A DNA stretch of 64,000 nt from JBJHDF01 sp050486405 (GCA_050486405.1 JBJHDF010000010.1:66947-130946), one strand, 5' to 3'; positions 47,947 through 57,429 are shown, counted from the first letter of the stretch. Program-made: numbers and translations. The notes: generated by a model from the letters alone, not told the origin.

Positions 47947-50178
47947 CTAGTTCAACTTTCTTATGCTCAACTCATTATTGAACAGGCGCGGATGCCAAAC
48001 TCCTCTCACTTCGGCCCTGACGCCCCACAATAAGGGCCTTTCATCCAAAACCCCGTGGCTGCTAACCAGGTTATGCAGATTAACCTGAACTGAACACACG
48101 TTTCCACTACATCTCTGCGAATCGGAAACTGTTACAGTACCCCAGGTCCCTTGTACATTATGACCAGGCCTGATGCTCAGGGTAATTTCGTAGCGAGAAG
48201 CACCTTCTACTCGCACCCATTCAAAAGCAACAACATTTCTTAGTACGCCCGGAGATCCGGTAGTTTCGTAATCCCTGACGATGTGTGAGGGAGGTGATGC
48301 GGGCACAACACCGATATGCCGGGTACGAACTACGGAATAAGTCGGCTTTCGCACCCCGTCATTCTCGTATACGTAACCAAGCAGATCAGTAGCAAACTCC
48401 GTCATATAACCAGCGTCTTGCATTTCGCCCATCCTGCCCTCGGGAAAAATCGCATAATCATCTCTTTCTGCGTTGTAGCCCCGAAGCAACATCACTGTGC
48501 CATCGGGCTGGGGAGAGGATATTGGGTATACATATCCCTCTATGCCGTCCAGCTTGAAGCCATTAAAACGATAGGTTAATACTTCGTCCGAAGAGGTAAC
48601 ATAAGCAGTGTTGGTATTTAACGGACTGTCCTCACACACCGACTCCCTACGACCATCACCACACTTCCAGCTCAACCGATACAAAGGAGCCAACCTCTCC
48701 GGTCCCATCGGGTTTTCGTCTGTGGTAAACACCCATACCTCAGCCCTAGGCCTATCGGACAAGCTGCCACCGGGAAATCTGAAATAGCCGTGCGGGGAGG
48801 CCCCATGGAATATGTTTGCGCCTATGGGAGAGTAGGCTGTTCCGGACTGAACGTGTGGCAGCAACTCTCCCTTAATCGCACTGAGAGCCATCTGAGGAAC
48901 GATGGTATAAAAATGGTCCCCGCGAGACGCACTGTACATTGAGAACAAAGGTGTCAATCTGGAAGGATTGGTCGACAATGCAGCATGCACCGCCCGCTCT
49001 GCGTTTACCATGCCGGAGCCAACGACGTTATAATTTTTTATGCAATACTTCATAACCTTCCAGTCAATTGTACAATTGTCAGAATGCCTTGAATCAAACG
49101 TGTAAAACGTGGAATCAAGCTCGCTCAGTTCGTTAGCGGATGCCGAATATAAATCCGAACTTCGCCGCAAAATTTCTTTTACTTCACGAACATTCAACAG
49201 GGGATTTATACTTCTAACCAAACCAGCTACCGCTGAAACATGTGGTGCCGCCATAGAGGTACCGGACATCAGACCAACACCATCTCCCGGCCTAAAGAGA
49301 TCGATGCCTTCCTCATCAGAAAATCCTTTGCCCGGAAAATATGTAGTATTGACAATATAGCCGGAAAGAATATCAGCTCCTGGAGCCATAACCCCGCCTT
49401 CAAGAACTGGCTGAGAAGTTGAGTCAGCCGGGATGACGTTAAAGTCCCATTTTGTCCAGGATAACGGAGATGTATCATCCCTCGCGACCGCGCCCACAGC
49501 GAGCACATTGGGCCAAAAGGCAGGCATTCCCGGATTTCTTAACCGAACACCATCATAAACGTTAACTCTGCCATAGTTGCCGGCAGAGGCGACAACCAAA
49601 ATGTCCCTTTGAACGGCGGAATTGATTGCAGCCCTCAGTAGCTCCAACTCAGCAACCCGATTCTCCACTTGAGAATCTGTTCGGACGGAATCACTTACAA
49701 TAAAGTGTGTCGTACTGTAGTTAATGACCTGCGCACCCGCTCTCGTGGACTCCTCAATCGCCCGAACATTGGCATTCATACTCACACTGGAGTCTGTAAA
49801 AGGTTCTATATTGGTATACTGGAGAATCAAGCTGCACCCAGGGCAGCCTCCCACTATCCCGCCATCTGCACCCACTGTACCGGCAACATGTGTACCGTGG
49901 CTTCTGGCAGTAGACTCCAATTGAGACCCCACATCAGAAAATTGCCTTCTAACACCAGAGAACTCATTTCGATCCACAACATCTTGCCACCCTATCGTAT
50001 CAACGATAGCCACATAGGCGTTTCCTCGGGTAATGTTCCATGCTTCTGGAAAGTCCATCGCATGGATACCCCAAAGATGTGTTTTGGGGTCATTAGTTGG
50101 CGTTAAATAGTCGTGATCTTGTGCGGACGCACTGAATACCGAGAAAAATACTAGCGTTATCAAAATATTCTTTTTCAT
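47947..50178 (-). CDS. Secreted subtilisin-like serine protease (S8) with DUF5648-type C-terminus
   Basis: A 743-residue secreted protease. The start at 50178 gives a signal peptide (cleavage near ASAQ, residue 20). The catalytic triad is D60 (VAIVDT), H94 (SHGTHVAG) and S308 (SGTSMAAPHVSA), with oxyanion N201 (SAGNYG). The unit after about residue 405 has the PLFSMYSASRGDHFYT pattern of DUF5648, a carbohydrate- or surface-associated domain often attached to secreted enzymes, and a fibronectin-like C-terminus follows. No propeptide inhibitor domain is evident. The AT-richer codon use suggests a recently acquired or accessory gene. Confidence 0.88.
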   Translation of the reverse strand: MKKNILITLVFFSVFSASAQDHDYLTPTNDPKTHLWGIHAMDFPEAWNITRGNAYVAIVDTIGWQDVVDRNEFSGVRRQFSDVGSQLESTARSHGTHVAGTVGADGGIVGGCPGCSLILQYTNIEPFTDSSVSMNANVRAIEESTRAGAQVINYSTTHFIVSDSVRTDSQVENRVAELELLRAAINSAVQRDILVVASAGNYGRVNVYDGVRLRNPGMPAFWPNVLAVGAVARDDTSPLSWTKWDFNVIPADSTSQPVLEGGVMAPGADILSGYIVNTTYFPGKGFSDEEGIDLFRPGDGVGLMSGTSMAAPHVSAVAGLVRSINPLLNVREVKEILRRSSDLYSASANELSELDSTFYTFDSRHSDNCTIDWKVMKYCIKNYNVVGSGMVNAERAVHAALSTNPSRLTPLFSMYSASRGDHFYTIVPQMALSAIKGELLPHVQSGTAYSPIGANIFHGASPHGYFRFPGGSLSDRPRAEVWVFTTDENPMGPERLAPLYRLSWKCGDGRRESVCEDSPLNTNTAYVTSSDEVLTYRFNGFKLDGIEGYVYPISSPQPDGTVMLLRGYNAERDDYAIFPEGRMGEMQDAGYMTEFATDLLGYVYENDGVRKPTYSVVRTRHIGVVPASPPSHIVRDYETTGSPGVLRNVVAFEWVRVEGASRYEITLSIRPGHNVQGTWGTVTVSDSQRCSGNVCSVQVNLHNLVSSHGVLDERPLLWGVRAEVRGVWHPRLFNNELSIRKLN

Positions 50179-50430
50179 TCCATATTCTCCTTCACTAGAG
50201 ATTAAGTTACTTTGAGCGCTCCCTGAACACTCCATCCGTGGCTGGAATCGCCAAGCAATCACGCAGCGCTTCCAAGACCGGACCTCAATGCAGCATACGC
50301 TGCATCTCCCCTGGGATCTGTTAAATACGGTAACAATGTGTAGGAACAATGCCTAGGGGAGCCCAGCATTATAAAGTAATATCTGAAACAGTGGTAACAC
50401 TAAGAAACCCAGACGCTCGCCGAGCAACCC

Positions 50431-52020
50431 TCAGTAAAACAGCAACTCTGCCCCCACCCGCTCGATCAGCAGCTCGCGGTAGTATTCGGCCTTGGCGATA
50501 TGCAGGGTTTCGAGGGGGTTGAAGTCGTCGGTGATGATGATCTTACTGTCTCCGCGCACGTCCACTTCGAGATTTTCCAGCCAGTGCACCTGACGCCGGT
50601 AGAGCGGTGCCGGGTCCAGCATCAAGGGTTGATCAGACACGAAGAAGACGTAATCGTTAAAAGTAGCGCCTGGGGCCGAAACAAAGGTACGCCGGTGGGG
50701 AAACACCTGATCCAGCGTTCTGGCAACGGCCTCAACCGGCGCCTGATCGCCCTCGGTGGTCAGGCCGACGAAGTTGACCGCCAGAATACCCCCCGGATTC
50801 AAGCGCTGCTTGAGCTTCTCGAACATTTCCAGGCTGAGCAGATGAATAGGCTCGGCGCCGCCGGTAAAGCAATCGTGAATAATGAAATCGTAGGTTTTCT
50901 CGATATGATTGATCTGATAGCGGGCATCGCCCACGATCACGTCTCCGGTCGGCGTAAAGTTGAAGTAGGTTGTCGCGATATCCGCAACCACCGGGTCGAT
51001 CTCCATGGAGTCAGTGGCAATGCCGTATTCCGCGTAGGTATTTACAAGATGACCAGCGCCCAGCCCCACCAACAGAGCCGAGTCCGCCTGCGGATTGAAC
51101 AGCGGCAGCAGCCCGACCACGTACTGGTAGCCGAGCACACTCATGCCCGTGGACAAATCCTCGCCGCCAATGGTGGAGCCGCCGGACATCAACCAGCGGA
51201 TGCCCTGCTCGGGTTGATCCACCACCCGCACCCAGCCGTAGGGGCTCTCGGCTTCAAACACCAACTCAGAGCCAGGGTAGTGGCGATTGCTCATCTGGCC
51301 CGCCACACCGATATACGCCACAGCCGCCAGTGCCGCCGTCGTCGCGCCCCACAGAGGCAGCGACAAGCGTGCGCGCAAGCGCTTGCGCTCAAACAGCGCC
51401 AGCACAAAGGCCATGGCAAACATCAATACACTCAGGCTGACAATGATCGTCTGTGTGCCAAAGATCGGGAGCAGGTAAAAACCCAGCAGGAGCGTACCGG
51501 CAACACTGCCCAGCGTGCTGATGGCGTATACGGTTCCCGCCGTCCTACCCACCCGCTCAAGGCCACTGGTGGCCATCTTGATCACATAGGGGCCTACCAT
51601 CCCCAGCATGATCAGGCAGGGCGTAAACAAAATCAGCGCGCTGGTGAGCGCACCCCAACGCAAGCCAAAAATATTGGTCGCCAATTGCACCGGTTTACTG
51701 ATTAGCGGGATGACACCGATAAGAATGCCCGTAACCAGCAAAATGTGCGAAAGGCGCAACCAGGGCGCGGTATCGGCCAATCGCCCACCGATAAGGTAGC
51801 CGATCGCCAGCGCCAACAGTGCCGTTGACAGCAGCGATGACCAGACAATCATGCTGACCCCGTAGTAGGGCCCGATTATGCGGGTACCAAGCAGCTCGAT
51901 CATCATCACCGTCGCCCCGGTTATGGACGCCGTGACGTAGAAAAGCAGTCGATCTGTTTGCGTGAGCGGCGGGTGTTCAGCGGCACTGGCCGCGCTGCGA
52001 CGTGTTTTCTGCTTGGGCAT
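50431..52020 (-). CDS. Membrane-fused spermidine synthase-like protein
   Basis: A 529-residue fusion. The N-terminal half (about 25-230) has some eight membrane segments. The C-terminal half (about 250-500) is a spermidine-synthase-like Rossmann domain with a SAM-type binding loop (ALLVGLGAGHLVNTYAEYG), the acidic SMEIDP and DARYQINH. The classical DSSDP catalytic motif is replaced by HDCFTGG, so it may not be a genuine polyamine aminopropyltransferase. Such fusions are widespread with poorly known roles. Confidence 0.88.
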   Translation of the reverse strand: MPKQKTRRSAASAAEHPPLTQTDRLLFYVTASITGATVMMIELLGTRIIGPYYGVSMIVWSSLLSTALLALAIGYLIGGRLADTAPWLRLSHILLVTGILIGVIPLISKPVQLATNIFGLRWGALTSALILFTPCLIMLGMVGPYVIKMATSGLERVGRTAGTVYAISTLGSVAGTLLLGFYLLPIFGTQTIIVSLSVLMFAMAFVLALFERKRLRARLSLPLWGATTAALAAVAYIGVAGQMSNRHYPGSELVFEAESPYGWVRVVDQPEQGIRWLMSGGSTIGGEDLSTGMSVLGYQYVVGLLPLFNPQADSALLVGLGAGHLVNTYAEYGIATDSMEIDPVVADIATTYFNFTPTGDVIVGDARYQINHIEKTYDFIIHDCFTGGAEPIHLLSLEMFEKLKQRLNPGGILAVNFVGLTTEGDQAPVEAVARTLDQVFPHRRTFVSAPGATFNDYVFFVSDQPLMLDPAPLYRRQVHWLENLEVDVRGDSKIIITDDFNPLETLHIAKAEYYRELLIERVGAELLFY

Positions 52021-52060
52021 ATTCAGCCACCCCTTATTGTTTTAGCAATAGCATAAAGCC

Positions 52061-52086
52061 AAAAACGGGGGGCATAAAGCCCCCCG
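52061..52086 (-). terminator. Rho-independent terminator after the LPMO gene
   Basis: A perfect 8-bp stem CGGGGGGC/GCCCCCCG with a 5-base loop is followed on the minus strand by TTTTT, starting 27 bases after the LPMO stop. Confidence 0.92.
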
Positions 52087-52112
52087 TATGCGCAGTTACA
52101 ATAACAACAATC

Positions 52113-53216
52113 CTAGTTTACAAGGCAGGGACCCTGATTGATCCAAACGTCCCCTGAGCCACTGTTCTGGGCCGGATTTTCACCTTGCGTCCACCATTTG
52201 GCGGTAAAGCGGTTGTCGTTGTAGCGAACCTGATCCTGACCGAGGTACACCGCACTGGAACTCCAGTTCGGGATACCGATACAGGTATTGATGGGCTCTC
52301 CACTACCGTTACCGCTGCCGTTGCCATTGCCGTTATCGCAGGGTCCGAGGTTTTCCCAGACACCCCATTGGCCGGATGCGGAGGGATCTTCGCCCTGGGT
52401 CCACCACTTGGCGCGGTAGAGTATACCGTTGTGGCTCACAGTGTTACCTGCGGTGTAGACCGAAGCGCTGTTCCAGGCAGGCGCATCGCAGGGAACGCCG
52501 CTGCCATTTCCATTGCCGTTGCCGTTGCCGTTGCCGTTGCCATTTCCGTTGCCGTTGCCGTTGCCGTTGCCGCCACTAAAGTTGACGTCGACGCAGGCGT
52601 AGAAAGCTTCGGGGCTATCGGAGCGCTGCCACACAGCGTAAATCACGTGTTGGCCGGTACGCTGAGGCAGATTGATGGTGTGGGATGGATTGCTGCCACC
52701 GCCGTCACCGCCACCATCGGCGATAAACGTAAGATCGCCCCAGGTCAGAGGTTGAGTCGGGTTATAGCCCGGGTTGGTGATAAAGTAGTGGTAGTAAAGC
52801 GCGGGATGGGGAGCGGAGTTGTGCCAGGTAAAGGTCCGCGGGCCGGCTGTAACAGGCGTTTGCACCCAGTCGGTCCGAGCCAGGTCCAGGCCGCCAAAGT
52901 TGCCCGGGTCACCACCGCTACACAACTGACCATCCGGCACCACCGCCTGATGGTTGCTGCCCGCATTTCCCTGCAATACCGACATCCAGTTATACAGCGG
53001 TGTGGATCCACCATGCTGAACCGCCGCGATACAGCCACCCGACGACGGGTTCTCAGGATTTTCACCGAAGCGGCATTGATAAATACGGCTCGGCGGAGAC
53101 GAGATGGTACCGTGAGCAACGGCAGATTGGGCCACGGTCATGGCGGTAGCGCCAAGGCTCGCCATGGCGAGGACCTTGACCAAACCGAGGCCACATAACC
53201 ATTTAAATTTCATCAT
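52113..53216 (-). CDS. Secreted AA10 lytic polysaccharide monooxygenase with two CBM5/12-type modules
   Basis: A 367-residue secreted protein. The signal peptide ends at VA with mature N-terminus HGTISSPPSR; that N-terminal His is half of the copper histidine brace. The second brace His is probably in the SAPHPALYYHYFITNPGY segment. The AA10 domain (to about residue 215) is followed by a Gly-Asn linker, a CBM5/12 domain (AWNSASVYTAGNTVSHNG and AKWWTQGEDP), a second GN linker and a second CBM5/12. It would oxidatively cleave chitin or cellulose. The ATG at 53216 is preferred because AGAGGG precedes it by 5 bases. Confidence 0.92.
   Translation of the reverse strand: MMKFKWLCGLGLVKVLAMASLGATAMTVAQSAVAHGTISSPPSRIYQCRFGENPENPSSGGCIAAVQHGGSTPLYNWMSVLQGNAGSNHQAVVPDGQLCSGGDPGNFGGLDLARTDWVQTPVTAGPRTFTWHNSAPHPALYYHYFITNPGYNPTQPLTWGDLTFIADGGGDGGGSNPSHTINLPQRTGQHVIYAVWQRSDSPEAFYACVDVNFSGGNGNGNGNGNGNGNGNGNGNGNGSGVPCDAPAWNSASVYTAGNTVSHNGILYRAKWWTQGEDPSASGQWGVWENLGPCDNGNGNGSGNGSGEPINTCIGIPNWSSSAVYLGQDQVRYNDNRFTAKWWTQGENPAQNSGSGDVWINQGPCLVN
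52501..52573. repeat. Hexanucleotide tandem array encoding the LPMO linker
   Basis: About twelve copies of a GCCGTT/GCCATT hexamer encode a long Gly-Asn run between the LPMO catalytic domain and the first CBM. A shorter array of the same kind (about 52304-52335) encodes the second linker. Such arrays can change length by slippage without frameshift. Confidence 0.85.
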
Positions 53217-53518
53217 GATCACCCTCTTTATTGCTTGAAGATTTCAGGATTGGTTGATTCCAAACAGTCAAAATGACATTAACCATCAACATCAAGGCGA
53301 CTAGGAAGGAGGGGTTATGCCACCACAAATGATATTTTATTTCAAATAATAAATTCATGTTTGTTAGAAACAATCATATGTTACTCACGCCACCCAACCA
53401 ACCTAGTTAATTGATTTATCTAAAGATTTTTAGAATCAAGGCCTGTTATATGCCGTAACGCTATTAGAAAAACGAATATTTACAGCAAATTAGTATTAAC
53501 CGAAATCCCAGGCCTGGC

Positions 53519-53538
53519 GCCTGATTAATTAATCAGGC
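53519..53538. promoter_or_regulatory. Perfect 20-bp palindrome, possible operator
   Basis: GCCTGATTAATTAATCAGGC is a perfect 20-bp palindrome about 50 bases before the cytochrome gene, in the 373-base gap between the divergent LPMO and multiheme cytochrome genes. The rest of the gap is AT-rich and contains no recognised gene. Confidence 0.5.
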
Positions 53539-53589
53539 CAATACGTCATGTATGCTGGGTCGGAAAATAATATTCCAAGGAGGTGGCAC

Positions 53590-56500
53590 ATGAACTCGCA
53601 TTCGTTACTTTTGGGGCTTGCCGTACTTTGTCTTGCGCTGATCGGATGCAGTGATTCCAAGCATCAGGAACCACTGGGACATGCACCTCTCAGTCTGCCA
53701 CCTTTTCCTCCAGACAAGCCGAAGCTTTGGGTCTGTGACGACACTCCTCCAGACCAGCAGAAGATTACCGACATCTGCAGCGACAGCGCCAACTGGGGCA
53801 CTCCCGCCGATCTGCCGGTTCGGCCCGCGTCCATCAGTAATCTGAGCGCCAAAAACGAATACGACCTGGTATTGCGGCACTTCCTGCGTCAGCACACCTA
53901 TCGAGATCTGGGCTGGGTGTCCGACCAAGAGTGGCGTCTGACCGGGCCACTGGTCGGCGCCTTTCCCAATCAAGCCAGTTATGGCGTACACCCTTTGGTT
54001 CGCATTTGGTATTCACCGGAGGTGATGGACTGGCTCTGTGCCGGTCGGCCAGAATCCGGTTTGAGCGACGGCGCCTTTATTATCAAGGAAATGCACGATA
54101 TCAAAGCGGAGCTGTTTGAAGCGCCGAACGACAGCGAGTGCCTGAAAGTCAAAAGCAACGACATTGCTCCGACCTCTTGGACGGTGATGATCAAAGACCG
54201 CGAAGCCAGCCACGACGGTTGGTACTGGGCCAACCCAACCGCCTCCGGCGATGGCAACCCGCCGATTCTGACCAAAAGCGCCTTCACCTCCGCAGGAAGT
54301 GAGCGTGAACGCAATCCGAACTGGTATCCAACCGGATACTTCTATGACAAGACGCAAAAACACCTACCGTCGATAGTCACGCCCTACAATCTCTACGGCG
54401 CCTATTGCATGAATTGCCATGCATCGGCGCAATCCGAGCTGACTTTTGCATCGCTCGATAATATCGCCGGCCCCGGTTTGCGTTACAGGCATTTCAGTGC
54501 TCCCGACACACACAAGCCAAGCGCCCCCTCGGGAGCCAGCCACAGCAGCGCAACAACAGCACAGGACAGTTTAGGCTGGGCCTTTACTCCGCCACGATCG
54601 ACACCCGCTCCGGGGTTTGCATCCTTTTTTGGCGACCTGGGTCCGGCAACCTTCGGCGAGGCGTTCAACTACCGTCTGCCAGCGGAGACGTTTGATCACG
54701 TGTTTCCGTCGGCCGAGGGTCCCGAGCAGTTTCTGACCGCGAGCAACTGCATCGGCTGTCACGACGCTACCGTGTCCAACAGCTCACAACCCAATATGCT
54801 GATACAGGACCCGGACACCGGTCACGCCATCAACGTCTCACCCTATTCGGAATGGCGGGCATCGCCCATGGGGCTGGCAGGCCGGGATCCGATTTTTTTC
54901 GCGCAACTGGAAAGTGAAACCAATCACTTCCCGGATATGGCAGCCTGCATCGAGAACACCTGCCTGCACTGCCACGGCGTTATGGGCCAGCGGCAGCTTG
55001 GTATCGACACCCACAGAAAACAAGACGATCCCTGCCGCGACCTTTTCGCCATAGAGCCGCCACCGGAAGTCAAATTTGGCGAGCCGTTTCGGCTGGCCTA
55101 CGTCTCGCAATACCAGGACGAACAACCCTATGCCCGCTACGGCAACCTGGCGCGGGACGGCATTTCCTGCCTGGTCTGCCACCATGTGTCCGAGGTCGGC
55201 CTGAACACCGAGGCCGGGTATACCGGCAACTGGGTAGCCGGCCCCGCCGATGAAATCTATGGCCCCTACGAGGACGTGGTGACCAAACCCATGGAGAACG
55301 CGCTGGGAGCAACGCCAAAATATGGCAAGCAGATGCAGGATTCAGGCTTGTGCGCCAGCTGCCACAATATTCTCTTGCCGGTACTCAACAATGACGGCAC
55401 ACCCCACAGGATCACTGCACCTGACGGGCACGTAGTGACAGCAACCTACGAACAAACCACTGCCCTGGAGTGGGAAAACAGCGTATTCGCGCGAGGAGAT
55501 ACTTTTCAGTCCTGCCAGGATTGCCATATGCCCAAGCACTACAAGTCGGTGGACCTGGCTGGCACTATGATCGCAAATATAGAGTCCAATGCCTTCGCAC
55601 CCACCACCCACCGCCTGCCGGATTCTGACATCACCCTAACCCCCCGGGACACCTACTCCCGGCACGCCCTGCACGGCATCAATCTGTTTCTCAACGAGAT
55701 GTTCCAACAGTTCCCGCTACTGCTGGGAATTCGCCAGATCGACTACATGGTGGACGCCCATAGCACCCAGCCGGCGCTGATCACCGCTTCGCAATCCATG
55801 CAACGCATGGCGGAGCGGGAAACGGCCGAAATCGCCATTCAGGATCTCACCATCAATCCGTCCAGCGGTGAAGTACAAGCCACGGTAACGCTGGTCAATA
55901 AGACCGGCCACTACCTGCCATCGGGCGTTGGTTTTCGGCGGATGTTTATCGAATTTACCGTCACCGCAGACGATGGCAGCCTGTTGTGGGCGTCGGGCCG
56001 CACCAACCATTTGGGAGTTATTCTGGAGGGCACCTCAGACACTCCACTGGCCACGGAGTACGGGATCAATCAAACCGAGTTTCAACCCCACTACCAGAAA
56101 ATCACCCAGCAGGATCAGGTGCAGATATACCAGGAGCTGATCAAGGACTCTGACGGCTACCTGACCACTTCTTTTCTGCGCCGGGTAGACCCTGTTAAGG
56201 ACAATCGCCTGCGTCCACGCGGTTTCGACCCGAAAATGTTTCGCAACAACCCGTCGCCCTACATCCAGCTTCTCAGCAAACTCGAAGGCGAAGCGGCCAA
56301 CGACCCCCACTACTACGACCCATCAATGACTGGTGGAGGCCAGGTTGTCTACCAGTTTGCGCTACCGCCGGAGAGCGCCGCGCGCATTGCCACGGTGAGC
56401 GCTACACTGTACAGCCAAAGCATACCGCCCTCTTACCTGCAGCAGCGCTTCCACGATGCATCAGCTGGCCCTCAGCATCGCGACAACATCCGCCGGCTGT

Positions 56501-56595
56501 ACTATATGACCAGCCACCTGAACACGAGCGATGAAAGCGCAATCGAGAACTGGAAGGTTCGAGTGGCCTCAGCTTCTGCCAGCCCAGAAAGATAA
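53590..56595 (+). CDS. Six-heme c-type cytochrome lipoprotein
   Basis: A 1001-residue protein. The ATG at 53590 follows AAGGAGG and gives a signal with lipobox ALIGC (cysteine near residue 20). Six CxxCH heme-binding motifs are at residues 273 (CMNCH), 387 (CIGCH), 458 (CLHCH), 527 (CLVCHH), 588 (CASCH) and 642 (CQDCH). The region after about 740 (ITASQSMQRMAERETAEIAI and later) looks beta-rich with no heme sites. It resembles large decaheme or octaheme outer-membrane cytochromes in concept but not in heme number. It is probably an envelope electron carrier; the redox partner is unknown. Confidence 0.85.
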   Translation: MNSHSLLLGLAVLCLALIGCSDSKHQEPLGHAPLSLPPFPPDKPKLWVCDDTPPDQQKITDICSDSANWGTPADLPVRPASISNLSAKNEYDLVLRHFLRQHTYRDLGWVSDQEWRLTGPLVGAFPNQASYGVHPLVRIWYSPEVMDWLCAGRPESGLSDGAFIIKEMHDIKAELFEAPNDSECLKVKSNDIAPTSWTVMIKDREASHDGWYWANPTASGDGNPPILTKSAFTSAGSERERNPNWYPTGYFYDKTQKHLPSIVTPYNLYGAYCMNCHASAQSELTFASLDNIAGPGLRYRHFSAPDTHKPSAPSGASHSSATTAQDSLGWAFTPPRSTPAPGFASFFGDLGPATFGEAFNYRLPAETFDHVFPSAEGPEQFLTASNCIGCHDATVSNSSQPNMLIQDPDTGHAINVSPYSEWRASPMGLAGRDPIFFAQLESETNHFPDMAACIENTCLHCHGVMGQRQLGIDTHRKQDDPCRDLFAIEPPPEVKFGEPFRLAYVSQYQDEQPYARYGNLARDGISCLVCHHVSEVGLNTEAGYTGNWVAGPADEIYGPYEDVVTKPMENALGATPKYGKQMQDSGLCASCHNILLPVLNNDGTPHRITAPDGHVVTATYEQTTALEWENSVFARGDTFQSCQDCHMPKHYKSVDLAGTMIANIESNAFAPTTHRLPDSDITLTPRDTYSRHALHGINLFLNEMFQQFPLLLGIRQIDYMVDAHSTQPALITASQSMQRMAERETAEIAIQDLTINPSSGEVQATVTLVNKTGHYLPSGVGFRRMFIEFTVTADDGSLLWASGRTNHLGVILEGTSDTPLATEYGINQTEFQPHYQKITQQDQVQIYQELIKDSDGYLTTSFLRRVDPVKDNRLRPRGFDPKMFRNNPSPYIQLLSKLEGEAANDPHYYDPSMTGGGQVVYQFALPPESAARIATVSATLYSQSIPPSYLQQRFHDASAGPQHRDNIRRLYYMTSHLNTSDESAIENWKVRVASASASPER

Positions 56596-56610
56596 TCTGC
56601 GCATACCTGA

Positions 56611-57117
56611 CTATACTGGGTCGCCTTCGCCTTCCCAGTAATCGCGGTTATCCTCACCTCGCCCGATAAATCGAAACGACCTGCTCTCCCCCAACGACCT
56701 GCGACTGGCAACCAGGAACTTGCCGGAATCCGGGTACTCGCAAACATCCGTCTCTGATTTGGAGGAAATCGCCAGATACTTCAGTGGCACTGTGCCGGTA
56801 TTGGTCAGCTTGTGGGCATATTCGGCCCCTCCTCTGGGGGCGCCGAGTACATCTCCGGCAGACACCGGGTAGCTGGTGTCGCCAAAGCGATATGTCCCGC
56901 TACCCTCCAGGATAACAAACATCTCATCCTCGACATGATGAACATGAAAGGGGCAAGACGACTTTCCAGGAGGCACCTCACAGTAGGCCGCCCCAATCTG
57001 GGTCAGCTTAAGCAGCTCGCTTATCCTGGCATCGCTGGACTCGTAGTGGTCACCGTGCCCGGATCGCTCCAGCACCAAACCATCAATAGCAACTATTGGC
57101 TTGAACTTCCTGGTCAT
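56611..57117 (-). CDS. Cupin-domain protein
   Basis: A 168-residue single-domain cupin. The metal site reads PFHVHHVEDEMFVILEGSGTY followed by a conserved His (AEYAHKLTN). These proteins are isomerases, epimerases, dioxygenases or sensors; none can be chosen here. The ATG at 57117 is preferred to a TTG at 57132. It is on the minus strand, convergent with the cytochrome gene, and downstream of the small overlapping gene. Confidence 0.85.
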   Translation of the reverse strand: MTRKFKPIVAIDGLVLERSGHGDHYESSDARISELLKLTQIGAAYCEVPPGKSSCPFHVHHVEDEMFVILEGSGTYRFGDTSYPVSAGDVLGAPRGGAEYAHKLTNTGTVPLKYLAISSKSETDVCEYPDSGKFLVASRRSLGESRSFRFIGRGEDNRDYWEGEGDPV

Positions 57118-57198
57118 GATTAAAGAACTCAAAAAATCAATGAATACGCTTCAAACCCAGAGACTATCGCCAAGGCCAGCGCGACAATTGAATATGCG

Positions 57199-57429
57199 CT
57201 ACGGGGACTTGCCCAGCATAATTGCCCGCCTGATTTCATTAAACTTGGCGACATCGGCCCGAACCTCAACCATATCCGGATTGACCACAGCGGCCGTGCA
57301 CTCCTCGGACGAGCCAAAACCCTCATCACCAACGAAAGTTGCTTGGGTCTCTTGATTAATAAATGGCTTTCGGGGCCGGCGACCCGCTTTGATAGTAGGC
57401 GCCACCCTGCGAAGTAGTTTAGTAATCAT
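57199..57429 (-). CDS. Small protein overlapping the end of the propeller lipoprotein gene
   Basis: A 76-residue open frame starting ATGATTACTAA that overlaps the stop of the upstream lipoprotein gene (DDY then TAA) by 11 bases and ends 81 bases before the cupin. It has no recognised domain; the composition (KLLRRVAPTIKAGRRPRKP, then an acidic, charged C-terminus) is soluble and plausible. The overlap suggests translational coupling. An unexpressed frame cannot be excluded. Confidence 0.4.
   Translation of the reverse strand: MITKLLRRVAPTIKAGRRPRKPFINQETQATFVGDEGFGSSEECTAAVVNPDMVEVRADVAKFNEIRRAIMLGKSP

Noticed and set aside
47762..47950. Possible small gene of 62 codons on the plus strand
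   Set aside because: No ribosome-binding site of note, no recognised domain, and the frame runs into the protease gene on the opposite strand.
52501..52573. CRISPR-like short repeats
   Set aside because: The repeats are directly adjoining hexamers inside a coding linker, with no spacers and no cas genes.
52185..53198. Long plus-strand open frame opposite the LPMO gene
   Set aside because: It is a shadow frame kept open by the GC-rich, repetitive LPMO sequence; it lacks family features, and the LPMO reading has a signal peptide and terminator.
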